A stretch of DNA of 64,000 nt from Brevibacterium gallinarum (GTDB lineage Bacteria > Actinomycetota > Actinomycetes > Actinomycetales > Brevibacteriaceae): contig NZ_JACSPY010000006.1 in NCBI RefSeq assembly GCF_014836885.1, forward strand, positions 124,001-188,000, read 5' to 3'. The translations under genes and the position numbers were made by a program. Shown here piece by piece: positions 1 through 7,428 of the stretch. The notes below the pieces were generated by a model. That model did not search any database, was not told where the DNA came from, and saw nothing but the letters and a program-made list of their open reading frames with translations. The number at the start of each line of letters is the position of its first letter. Position 1 is the stretch's first letter.

Positions 1-1116
1 ACCGTGCTCGAACGCCACACCAATGGCCTCACACTCGCCGCCCGCGACGCCGCCGGCGAGGTCATCGCCGAGGAGACGTACTTCTCGATCGGCGGCGGCT
101 TCGTCGTCAGCCAGTCCGAGGAGGAGGCGCTCATCGCCGAGGCGCGTGAGCAGCACCCGGAAGACGACAACGTCTCCGCCGATGAGCTCGCCGCGGTGGC
201 CGCCGCCCATGATGAGGGACCGCAGATCCCCTACCCGTTCTCCACCGGTGCTGACTTGCTGCGCATCAGCAAGGAGACCGGGCTGGCGATCTGGGAGATC
301 ATGCTGGAGAACGAGAAGGTCCACCGGTCGGTGCCCGACATCCGCCGCGGCCTGCTGCACATCTACGGGGTGATGGACCAGTGCGTCATGAACTCCCTCG
401 ACCGCTCCGGCAATCTGCCCGGCGGGCTCAAAGTGCGCCGGCGCGCACACGACTGGTACCTCAAACTCAAAGAGGAGGACCCGAGCGGCGACCCGCGCTT
501 CTACCAGGAGTGGGTCAACCTCATCGCCCTGGCCGTCAATGAGGAGAACGCCTCCGGCGGGCGGATCGTCACCGCCCCGACCAACGGCGCGGCCGGGATC
601 GTGCCGGCGGTGCTGTACTACGCGCTCAACTACGTTCCCGAGGTGGCAGACGCCCCCTCGTCGTCGAACGCCCGTGAGCATGCGATCGTGAAGTTCCTGC
701 TCACTGCTGGGGCGATCGGCGTGCTGTACAAGGAGAACGCCTCGATCTCCGGTGCTGAGGTCGGCTGCCAGGGCGAGGTCGGATCGGCCTCATCGATGGC
801 CGCCGGTGCGCTGGCTCAGGTGATGGGCGGGACGACCGAGCAGGTCGAGAACGCCGCCGAGATCGCGATGGAGCACAACCTCGGTCTCACCTGCGACCCG
901 ATCGCCGGGCTCGTTCAGGTGCCGTGCATCGAACGCAATGCGATCGCTGCCGGCAAGGCGATCAATGCGGCGAAGATGGCGATGTTCGGCGATGGTGAGC
1001 ACCGGGTGAGCCTCGATGAGGTCATCGCGACGATGAAGGCCACCGGTGAGGACATGAGCCACAAGTACAAGGAGACGGCGCTCGGCGGACTGGCCGTCAA
1101 CGTCGTCGAATGCTGA
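1..1116 (+). CDS. sdaA: L-serine dehydratase (iron-sulfur type), 5' end cut by window
   Basis: Deaminates L-serine to pyruvate and ammonia in the cytoplasm with a [4Fe-4S] cluster. The window opens inside the gene: 371 residues are visible and roughly the first 80-100 (most of the N-terminal beta domain) are missing. The visible part begins near the SIGGGFVV stretch and runs through the catalytic domain, with [12 protein letters not shown] at about 192 and [15 protein letters not shown] at about 255. Cysteines at visible positions 256, 298 and 309 have the spacing of the family's three cluster ligands (42 and 11 residues apart), so the enzyme looks intact. A convergent hairpin with the next gene follows the stop. 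Family assignment is secure; the true start lies outside the window. Confidence 0.96.
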   Translation, partial: TVLERHTNGLTLAARDAAGEVIAEETYFSIGGGFVVSQSEEEALIAEAREQHPEDDNVSADELAAVAAAHDEGPQIPYPFSTGADLLRISKETGLAIWEIMLENEKVHRSVPDIRRGLLHIYGVMDQCVMNSLDRSGNLPGGLKVRRRAHDWYLKLKEEDPSGDPRFYQEWVNLIALAVNEENASGGRIVTAPTNGAAGIVPAVLYYALNYVPEVADAPSSSNAREHAIVKFLLTAGAIGVLYKENASISGAEVGCQGEVGSASSMAAGALAQVMGGTTEQVENAAEIAMEHNLGLTCDPIAGLVQVPCIERNAIAAGKAINAAKMAMFGDGEHRVSLDEVIATMKATGEDMSHKYKETALGGLAVNVVEC

Positions 1117-1162
1117 GGCGCGGCTGCTCGGTGCAGCGCTGAGGCCGGGCTTTCTGGTGGAG

Positions 1163-1195
1163 CGCTGAGGCCCAGCTGAGAGCCGAGCCTCAGCG
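1163..1195. terminator. Bidirectional terminator-like hairpin
   Basis: CGCTGAGGC (1163-1171) pairs with GCCTCAGCG (1187-1195). It lies between the convergent sdaA and DUF3267 genes, and its right arm overlaps the DUF3267 stop codon. There is no T-tract, as is usual for actinobacterial terminators. Confidence 0.5.
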
Positions 1196-1786
1196 ATAGA
1201 ACTGCAGGCCCGCCGGGAGCTCCTCGATGAGGGTTCCCGGCGGCTGCTGCAGCGCCGCCCCGGCCAGGACCACATCGCCGACGCAGCCAGCCAGATGCAC
1301 GGCCGCCGGCACCACCAGCCAGCCGCCGAACGGGACAATGGCGATGATGAGCGCGCACCCGCCGCCGTTGACGACGAGCGGTGCCAGCGCGATGGCAAGA
1401 TACTGGAGTCTGGCGAACCGGGCGCCGGGGGCGATGCAGTAGACAGCCGGGATCTTCCCGCCGATCCGCGTGAGCCCGACCTGTGGCCGCGCGCCGAAGA
1501 CCCGCATCGACACGGCGTGCATCGCCTCATGGACGACGAGCAGCACCGCGATGAGCGCGAGGGTCACAGCGATCCCGAGCAGCAGCTGGGCTATGCCGAA
1601 GCTCCCACCGCCGGCAGCCCGGCCGCGCGCCCACAGGAAGAAGTAGAGCACGAAGCCGGCAGGCACCACGAACACGCCGATGATGTTGACGAGGGCCGCA
1701 GCCGTGCGTCCGGGGATCCACTGCCGGGCGGCGGCATCGGGTGGCTCGTGATCGGGTGCGCTCAGATATCTCATCTCCTCCACCAT
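1190..1786 (-). CDS. DUF3267-family membrane zinc metalloprotease-like protein
   Basis: Predicted integral membrane protein of about 198 residues. Hydrophobic segments lie near residues 35-55 and 70-95, followed at once by VHEAMHAV, an HExxH zinc-protease signature in a membrane setting. Further hydrophobic segments follow in the C-terminal half. The HExxH context and the PAVYCIAPG stretch downstream fit the DUF3267 family, whose substrates are unknown. The start is taken at ATG 1786; GTG 1789 and ATG 1774 are alternatives, and none has a well-spaced ribosome site. It converges on sdaA and shares the direction of the upstream aminotransferase, with a gap of about 90 bases. Role unknown; intramembrane proteolysis is an inference from the motif. 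Confidence 0.75.
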   Translation of the reverse strand: MVEEMRYLSAPDHEPPDAAARQWIPGRTAAALVNIIGVFVVPAGFVLYFFLWARGRAAGGGSFGIAQLLLGIAVTLALIAVLLVVHEAMHAVSMRVFGARPQVGLTRIGGKIPAVYCIAPGARFARLQYLAIALAPLVVNGGGCALIIAIVPFGGWLVVPAAVHLAGCVGDVVLAGAALQQPPGTLIEELPAGLQFYR

Positions 1787-1878
1787 CACGATAACGCCGG
1801 GAGCCTACCGCGGCCTCGGCAGCGGTGAGAACCGCCTCGGGAACGGCACCTGACCAGGGCAGACGCGGAAGCGAGCGG

Positions 1879-3090
1879 CTAAGCCGACTGGGCCAGCGTG
1901 CTCTCGGTGCCGAGCACTGCAGCGAGCCGGCGGACCCCCTCGCGGGTGCGCTCGACGCCGTTGGAGACGAACGAGAAGCGCAGCGTGCGCGGGTCCGGGT
2001 CAGCGACGTAGAACGGCGGGCCGGGCACATAGAGGACCCCGGCCTGGGCCGCTTCGAAGACGAGGGCCTGCGTGTCGAAGCCCACCGGCAGGCGCGCCCA
2101 CACGAACATCCCGCCGGCCGGCTGATTCATCACCGATCCTGCAGGCAGCACCTGTGAGAGCTCCTCGACGAGCGTGAGCATGCGCGCCTGGTACTCCGCG
2201 CGCACGGGTGCGAGCACCTCTTCCATATTGTGGGTCGCAAGGTAGTGGGCTGCGGCGAGCTGGTCGACCGTCGAGGTCTGCAGTGCGGTCGCCTGCTTCG
2301 TCACGCCGATCCGCTCACGGGCCTCCTCATCAGGGCAGCGGATCCAGCCGACGCGCACACCGGGGGAGAGGACCTTCGAGAGGCTGCCGAGCAGCAGCGA
2401 ACGGTCATCCAGCCGCGGGTCGGCGCTGATCGGGGTGAGCACATCGTCGGTGAAGCGCAGCTCCGCGTACGGGTCGTCTTCGATGAGCCAGACATCGGAG
2501 TCGGCGAGCACATCGGCGATCTGCTGCCGGCGCGAGGCCGGCATCGAGATCCCGGTCGGGTTCTGGAAGGTCGGGATGAGGTAGACGGCCTTCGGGTTCC
2601 ACATCTCGATCGCCGCCGCCAGCGCCTCAGGCACGAGCCCGGCCTCATCGCCGTCGAGTGCCTTGAGCTCGACGCCCTGGACGGCGAAGGCCTGCAGTGC
2701 GGACATGTACGTCGGGTTCTCCACGAGCACGACGTCACCGGGATTGAACAGGGCCTGGGCCACGAGCCCGAGCCCCTGTTGTGAGCCCGAGGTGACCATC
2801 ACCTCGGCGGCGGAAGCCGGCACATTCGCCTCCTGCAGGCGACGGGCGGCAGCCTCGCGCATCTCCGGCTCACCGTCGGTCGAGCCGTACTGCATGGCGC
2901 GCGGGCCGTCGGTGGCGAAGACATGGGCGTAGGCCGCAGCGAGCCCGTCGACGTCGAAGAGCTCAGGTGCCGGATGCCCGCCGGCGAAGCTGATGATGGA
3001 TGGGTCGGCGGCGATCTCGAACAGCCGCCGGATCGGGGATTCGCCCACCGCCATGACATGGTGGTTGAGCGTGTGGCGCAGTGGTGTCAT
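1879..3090 (-). CDS. PLP-dependent class I/II aminotransferase (2-aminoadipate/MocR-like clade without HTH)
   Basis: A cytoplasmic fold-type I aminotransferase of 403 residues. Visible hallmarks are the N-terminal SIISFAGGHPAPELF, the cofactor-binding SGSQQGL, PTFQNPTG with the conserved Asn, IEDDPYAELR, and the Schiff-base lysine K239 in SLSKVLSPGVRVGW. This set is typical of the subfamily that includes LysN-like 2-aminoadipate aminotransferases and the catalytic half of MocR regulators; no N-terminal winged helix is present here. The open frame extends upstream to 3315, but the extension is Arg/Pro-rich with no homology features, so ATG 3090 is chosen. The amino-acid substrate cannot be read from sequence. 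The nearest neighbour is a divergent amino-acid permease, consistent with amino-acid catabolism. Confidence 0.88.
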   Translation of the reverse strand: MTPLRHTLNHHVMAVGESPIRRLFEIAADPSIISFAGGHPAPELFDVDGLAAAYAHVFATDGPRAMQYGSTDGEPEMREAAARRLQEANVPASAAEVMVTSGSQQGLGLVAQALFNPGDVVLVENPTYMSALQAFAVQGVELKALDGDEAGLVPEALAAAIEMWNPKAVYLIPTFQNPTGISMPASRRQQIADVLADSDVWLIEDDPYAELRFTDDVLTPISADPRLDDRSLLLGSLSKVLSPGVRVGWIRCPDEEARERIGVTKQATALQTSTVDQLAAAHYLATHNMEEVLAPVRAEYQARMLTLVEELSQVLPAGSVMNQPAGGMFVWARLPVGFDTQALVFEAAQAGVLYVPGPPFYVADPDPRTLRFSFVSNGVERTREGVRRLAAVLGTESTLAQSA

Positions 3091-3366
3091 GAGGTCATCG
3101 TAGAGCCGGAACCGCACCGCAGACGACACCGCAGGGCGGGATTCTTTCGACCTGTCGGACAGCGCCAAAGAGGGGGTGGTGAATCTGTGGCTCAACGCAT
3201 GTGCTAGAGGCCCGTCCGGTGGGCGTCTTGTTCCTGGTCGCAGGGCTGCCGATGCCGATGTCTGTGACGTGTGGCACGATAGGCGGCAGGCGTGCTGGGC
3301 GGGTGCGCTGGGCACGTGCGAGACAGCCGGCGATGCCGGAACGCGACAGTGGAGAGTGAGGATGCG

Positions 3367-4818
3367 ATGGCTGAACTGAAGAAGTCACTGGGCATGCTGC
3401 AGCTGCTCGCCTTCGGCGTAGCAGGTGTGGTCGGCACGAGCTGGATCTACACGAACTCCACCCTGTTCGGCGAATACGGTGCCGGCGGAGTCGTCTTCGG
3501 CCTGGCGGCCGGCGTGCTGCTCGCCGCATGCGTGGCGCTGGCGTACTCGGAGCTGACGACGACATTCCCGCGCGCCGGCGGCGAGGTGGTCTACTCCTAC
3601 ACCTCGATGGGCCGCGGGGCGGCGTTCTTCACCGGCTGGATGTTGTTGGGCGCCTACGTCTCCTCGCTCGCCTTCTACGTCACCGCCTTCGGGTTCCTGC
3701 TCGGCAACTTCTTCCCCGTCTTCAACACCATCCCGCTCTACACCATCAACGACGAGACCGTGTACCTGCCGGTGCTGCTCGTCGGAATCGCACTGACCGC
3801 CCTCTTCTTCCTGCTCAACTGGTTCGGCATCGAGATCGGCGCCCAGGTGCAGCTGGCGATGTTCGCCGCCATCGTCATCATCGGCGCAGCCCTCGTCGTC
3901 GTCGGCTTCTCCACCGGCTCGCCGCAGAACTTCCTCCCCGCCTACTACCCCGAGTCGATCCCGGTCTCCGACACGCTGCGGTTCATCATCCCCGGCATGA
4001 CCTTCCTCGCCGGCTTCGGACTCGTCGCCGTGCTCGCCGAGGACGCCAAGATCTCCGCCCGCAAGGTCGGGCGCACCGTCGTGCTCACCGTGCTGGCCGC
4101 CGGCACCTTCTACTGCCTCGTGCTTGCCGCCACCGCCTGGGTGCTGCCATGGGAGGACGTCGCCCAGATGGACCTCGGCACCGTCTCGGCGTTCCGCGAA
4201 GCCGGCTTCCCGCTGCTCGGCGCAGGCGCCTACCTCATCGCCTTCCTCGGGCTGCTCACCAGCTTCCTCGGCCTCTTCGTCGCCTCCTCCCGGATCATGG
4301 TCGCGATGGGCCGCGCGCACCTGCTGCCCCCGCAGCTGGCCGATATCCACGACCGCCGCGGCACCCCGCACAAGGCGCTCATCGCCACCGCGGCGGTGAC
4401 GCTGGCCCTCGGCTGGCTGGGACCCGGAGCGGTCGTGTGGTTCCTCGACACCGGTGGGGTGTACCTGGGAATCGTGTGGTTCATGGTCGTGCTCGCCAAG
4501 TACCTCACCCCGCGCCGCTACCCGGAGCTCGAGCGCCCCTACCGCACCCGGCTCGGCTTCCTGCCGGCGATCGGCGGCGTCGGCGCGCTGCTCGTCATCA
4601 TCTGGGCGATCGTGCCTGGGACCAGCTCGTCGCTCGTCTGGCCGGCGGAGTACATCATCCTCGGCGTCTGGTTCGCGATCGGTGCTGTGCTGTACGTCGT
4701 CGCCCGCGCCAAGCAGATCGACCGCACCGAGGGGCTGCACGCCATCCTCGGCGACTCCTACGCCCATCTGCACCGCCATGAGATCGCCGCCCAGCAGCGC
4801 CGCAGCGAGGACACATGA
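3367..4818 (+). CDS. APC-superfamily amino-acid permease
   Basis: A 483-residue inner-membrane permease with about 12 hydrophobic segments. The N-terminus has the APC signature: a first helix with GVAGVVGTSWIY, then AYSELTTTFPRAGGEVVYSY, the conserved loop after helix 2. A hydrophilic C-terminal tail of about 40 residues is cytoplasmic by prediction. ATG 3367 is chosen because GAGAGTGAGG sits just upstream and the permease fold starts there; the longer open frame is implausible. Its TGA overlaps the ATG of the next gene by four bases, so the serine hydrolase and FetB-like genes that follow are probably translated with it. Substrate is likely an amino acid or amine, unspecified. Confidence 0.9.
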   Translation: MAELKKSLGMLQLLAFGVAGVVGTSWIYTNSTLFGEYGAGGVVFGLAAGVLLAACVALAYSELTTTFPRAGGEVVYSYTSMGRGAAFFTGWMLLGAYVSSLAFYVTAFGFLLGNFFPVFNTIPLYTINDETVYLPVLLVGIALTALFFLLNWFGIEIGAQVQLAMFAAIVIIGAALVVVGFSTGSPQNFLPAYYPESIPVSDTLRFIIPGMTFLAGFGLVAVLAEDAKISARKVGRTVVLTVLAAGTFYCLVLAATAWVLPWEDVAQMDLGTVSAFREAGFPLLGAGAYLIAFLGLLTSFLGLFVASSRIMVAMGRAHLLPPQLADIHDRRGTPHKALIATAAVTLALGWLGPGAVVWFLDTGGVYLGIVWFMVVLAKYLTPRRYPELERPYRTRLGFLPAIGGVGALLVIIWAIVPGTSSSLVWPAEYIILGVWFAIGAVLYVVARAKQIDRTEGLHAILGDSYAHLHRHEIAAQQRRSEDT

Positions 4819-6515
4819 GACTGACCGACGACGCACTCGCCGCCGCGCGCGAGGTGGTGCTCACCGAGGCTGCCGCCGCGTCCGTTCCCGAGGTGGCCTT
4901 CGGGATCATCTCCGACGGCCAGGTGGTCGCCGGGCAGGGATGCGATCGGATCTACCGGATCGCGTCGATGACGAAATCCTTCACCGCCGCGACGGTGCTC
5001 GGACTGTGCCGGGGCCTCATCCCGGCGGTCGGCCGCAGGCCCGACCTCGATGACCTCCTCGCCGACTGGCTGCCGGCGCTGAGCACCGGGCAGTGGGCTG
5101 AGGAGATCACGGTGCGCGATGCGCTGACGATGGCCACCGGCCTGCCGAAGGACGATCCGTGGGCCGATCGGCTGGAGTCGATGCCGATCTCCCAGCTGCA
5201 GCGACTCATGCAGTCCCCGGCGCTGACGAACTTCCCCGCCGGCGGAGGCTTCGAGTACGCCAACTACGGCTATGCGATGCTCGGCGCGTTCGTCGAAGCG
5301 GTCACCGGCCGCGCATTCACCGATGTCGTCCACCTGCACCTCATCGCCCCGCTCGGGCTGGAGTCGACCGGCTTCGATGTCCGGCGGCTCGACGCAGACC
5401 GGCTCGTCACCGGCTACCGGCGCACCCACGACGGAGATCTCGAACCCCAGCCGATCTCCCTGCCCGGGGCGTTCTCCGCGATCGGCGGGCTCGCCTCAAC
5501 AGTGGAGGACATCGCCGTCTGGGTGGCAGCACTCATCGAGTCCGCCCAGCGGCGTGAACCCGGTGATGCCTGCCGTGCTCTGGGGCGCGGTGACGCTGAG
5601 GCGCGCGCCTGGCGGCGGGTGCTCGCCGATCTGCAGCAGGCACAGCGGCCCATCAGCATCGCGCATGCCCGCGACCATGCGGTGTCGGTCGGCTACGGGT
5701 ATGGTCTGCGCTGCGCCTTCGACACCCGCTACGGGCACACCGCCGGGCACTCCGGCGGCTACCCGGGCTTCAGCCTGCACATGCGCTGGCACGCCGCCAC
5801 CGGCGCCGGGATCATCGTACTCGCCAATCTGACGGGTTTCCCCGCCGAGGAGGTCGCCACCCGGGCTCTGCACGCTGCCCTGGCCGAGCTGCAGGCAACA
5901 GCACCCGACGCCGGTCTGCGGCCGGCCAGCCGCCCGGCCACACAGACCCCGGTGCAGAAGGCAGCCGCTGCCTCGGAAGCCGTCGCCACGGCGGAAGCGG
6001 AAGCAGTCTCGGCGGCGGCCACTGCCTCGGACGCGGAGACAACCTCGAAGGCGGCCTCCGCCTCGGAAACGGCCACTGCGGGCCGGCCGGTGATCTATCC
6101 GGTCGCCCCGATCGCCGGCTTCGAACCGACCGAGCTGGCCCGCACCCGCCAGCAGCAGGCCGAGGCGATGATCGCCAGCGGCGATGACCGCGGCGCCGCG
6201 GCCGTCTTCTCCGCCAATATGGATCTCGACATACCCCGGTCAGAACGGCTTGCAGCATGGGCCCGCATACGCGACCACCTCGGCGCCCGCACCTCCGAGA
6301 ATCAGGGGGCAGAGGGCCGAGGTGAACCTGTCGTCGAATGGCTCACTGCGCTCTCAGCCCGCTGGACGGTCTGGGCTGCCGATGGAGCCGAACCCCGGCG
6401 CGGCCGCCGCGTTGAGATGATGCTCAACCCCGCCGGTGAGATCCAGCAGCTCACCGTCACCGCACTGCCGGAGGACACTGCGCCGGCCGGCCGCGCGGAG
6501 AGCTCGAACGCATGA
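4815..6515 (+). CDS. Serine hydrolase, class C beta-lactamase/esterase fold, with C-terminal extension
   Basis: A 566-residue protein. Residues about 1-350 form a penicillin-binding/class C beta-lactamase-type domain with the SxxK motif at S51 (SMTK), the YxN motif at Y148 (YAN) and HSGG near residue 312, the third active-site element. No signal peptide is seen, so it is probably cytoplasmic and may act as a peptidase, esterase or amidase rather than as a resistance enzyme. Residues about 375-425 are an Ala/Glu/Thr/Ser-rich linker of short repeats, and the last 140 residues form a separate small domain I do not recognise. It is coupled by ATGA overlaps to the permease upstream and the FetB-like gene downstream. 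Upstream transport of an amino acid or peptide followed by hydrolysis is a possible, unproven role. Confidence 0.85.
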   Translation: MRLTDDALAAAREVVLTEAAAASVPEVAFGIISDGQVVAGQGCDRIYRIASMTKSFTAATVLGLCRGLIPAVGRRPDLDDLLADWLPALSTGQWAEEITVRDALTMATGLPKDDPWADRLESMPISQLQRLMQSPALTNFPAGGGFEYANYGYAMLGAFVEAVTGRAFTDVVHLHLIAPLGLESTGFDVRRLDADRLVTGYRRTHDGDLEPQPISLPGAFSAIGGLASTVEDIAVWVAALIESAQRREPGDACRALGRGDAEARAWRRVLADLQQAQRPISIAHARDHAVSVGYGYGLRCAFDTRYGHTAGHSGGYPGFSLHMRWHAATGAGIIVLANLTGFPAEEVATRALHAALAELQATAPDAGLRPASRPATQTPVQKAAAASEAVATAEAEAVSAAATASDAETTSKAASASETATAGRPVIYPVAPIAGFEPTELARTRQQQAEAMIASGDDRGAAAVFSANMDLDIPRSERLAAWARIRDHLGARTSENQGAEGRGEPVVEWLTALSARWTVWAADGAEPRRGRRVEMMLNPAGEIQQLTVTALPEDTAPAGRAESSNA

Positions 6516-7264
6516 CCGAACCGCTGTGGCCGACACTGACCGCTGTCGTCGTGCTCCTGGCCATCGCAGTCACCGTGCTGTCGCTGGCCGGCGTGCGCCA
6601 CCGCTGGGCCGCCGGAGTCGCTGTGTTCCGCAGCGCCATCCAGCTTGCTGCCATCAGCCTCATCCTCGCCGGCGTCATCACCGACCCGCGCTGGGTCGCC
6701 CTCGCCCTGACAGTGATGTTCACCGTCGCCGCCGTGACCGCCACCCGGCGGACCGGCTGGACGCTGCCCCGGTTCGGCATCGTCTCCGGTGCCATGGCCG
6801 CCGGCGTCGGAATCACACTGGCCGTCATCTTCCTCACCGGTGCCCTCGAACCCACCGCCCGCTATGCACTGGCGATCGGCGGCATCATCATCGGCAACGC
6901 GATGTCAGCAGTGACGCTCGCCGGCCGGCGCACCGCACAGGGCACCGTCGAGCGCTTCGCCGAGGTCGAAGGATGGCTCGCCCTCGGCGCCACCCCGCGC
7001 CAGGCCACTCTCGACATCGCCCGGGAGGCGATCCGCGAAGCGCTCATCCCACCGACCGACCAGACGAAGACCACCGGACTCGTCACCCTGCCCGGCGCGT
7101 TCGTCGGCGCGATCTTCGGCGGTGTCAGCCCGCTGGAGGCCGGCCGCTTCCAGATCGTCGTCCTGGCCGGCATCATGGCCGCCGGAACCATCGCAGCGAC
7201 CATCGTCGCGCTGACCCTCGCCCCCACCCTCATGCGCCCAGACCAGGAGTCTGCGCGCATTTAA
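6512..7264 (+). CDS. UPF0014 / FetB-like ABC-type membrane permease
   Basis: A 250-residue multi-span membrane protein of the UPF0014 family. Markers are the N-terminal FRSAIQLAAISLIL, IGGIIIGNAMSAVTLA near the middle, an EVEGWLALGATPRQA cytoplasmic loop resembling an ABC coupling region, and LVTLPGAFVGAIFGGVSPLEA near the C-terminus. E. coli FetB works with the ATPase FetA to export iron, but no ATPase gene is adjacent here; the partner upstream is the serine hydrolase (ATGA overlap). A strong hairpin follows the stop, ending the three-gene unit that starts with the APC permease. The function is inferred only from the family. Confidence 0.85.
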   Translation: MTEPLWPTLTAVVVLLAIAVTVLSLAGVRHRWAAGVAVFRSAIQLAAISLILAGVITDPRWVALALTVMFTVAAVTATRRTGWTLPRFGIVSGAMAAGVGITLAVIFLTGALEPTARYALAIGGIIIGNAMSAVTLAGRRTAQGTVERFAEVEGWLALGATPRQATLDIAREAIREALIPPTDQTKTTGLVTLPGAFVGAIFGGVSPLEAGRFQIVVLAGIMAAGTIAATIVALTLAPTLMRPDQESARI

Positions 7265-7269
7265 TATAT

Positions 7270-7301
7270 AAAGACGCAGATATGTCTGCATCTGCGTCTT
7301 T
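7270..7301 (+). terminator. Rho-independent-type terminator after the FetB-like gene
   Basis: AAAGACGCAGA (7270-7280) pairs perfectly over 11 bases with TCTGCGTCTTT (7291-7301), ending in a short T run. It lies six bases past the stop of the FetB-like gene and about 130 bases before the phosphatase gene. Confidence 0.8.
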
Positions 7302-7428
7302 CAGGTTTCTGTCGATCTCCACTCGGCGTTCACTCAGCGTTCGTGCTCGCTGACAAGGCTCAGAGCGGTGCCCGCCAGCACCTCCGCACGTAGCACCCCA
7401 TGCACACCCTTGAGTCGAAAGCAGAGAC

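Noticed and set aside
3385-4836. 483-codon leftward frame opposite the APC permease
   Set aside because: It is an antisense shadow typical of high-GC genes: rich in Glu/Asp/Gly/Arg, no domain; the plus strand encodes an unmistakable permease.
4815-6515. Serine hydrolase as a beta-lactam resistance gene
   Set aside because: It has the SxxK, YxN and HSGG fold motifs but no signal peptide, an extra C-terminal domain and a permease operon context, so an esterase/peptidase-type role is more likely.
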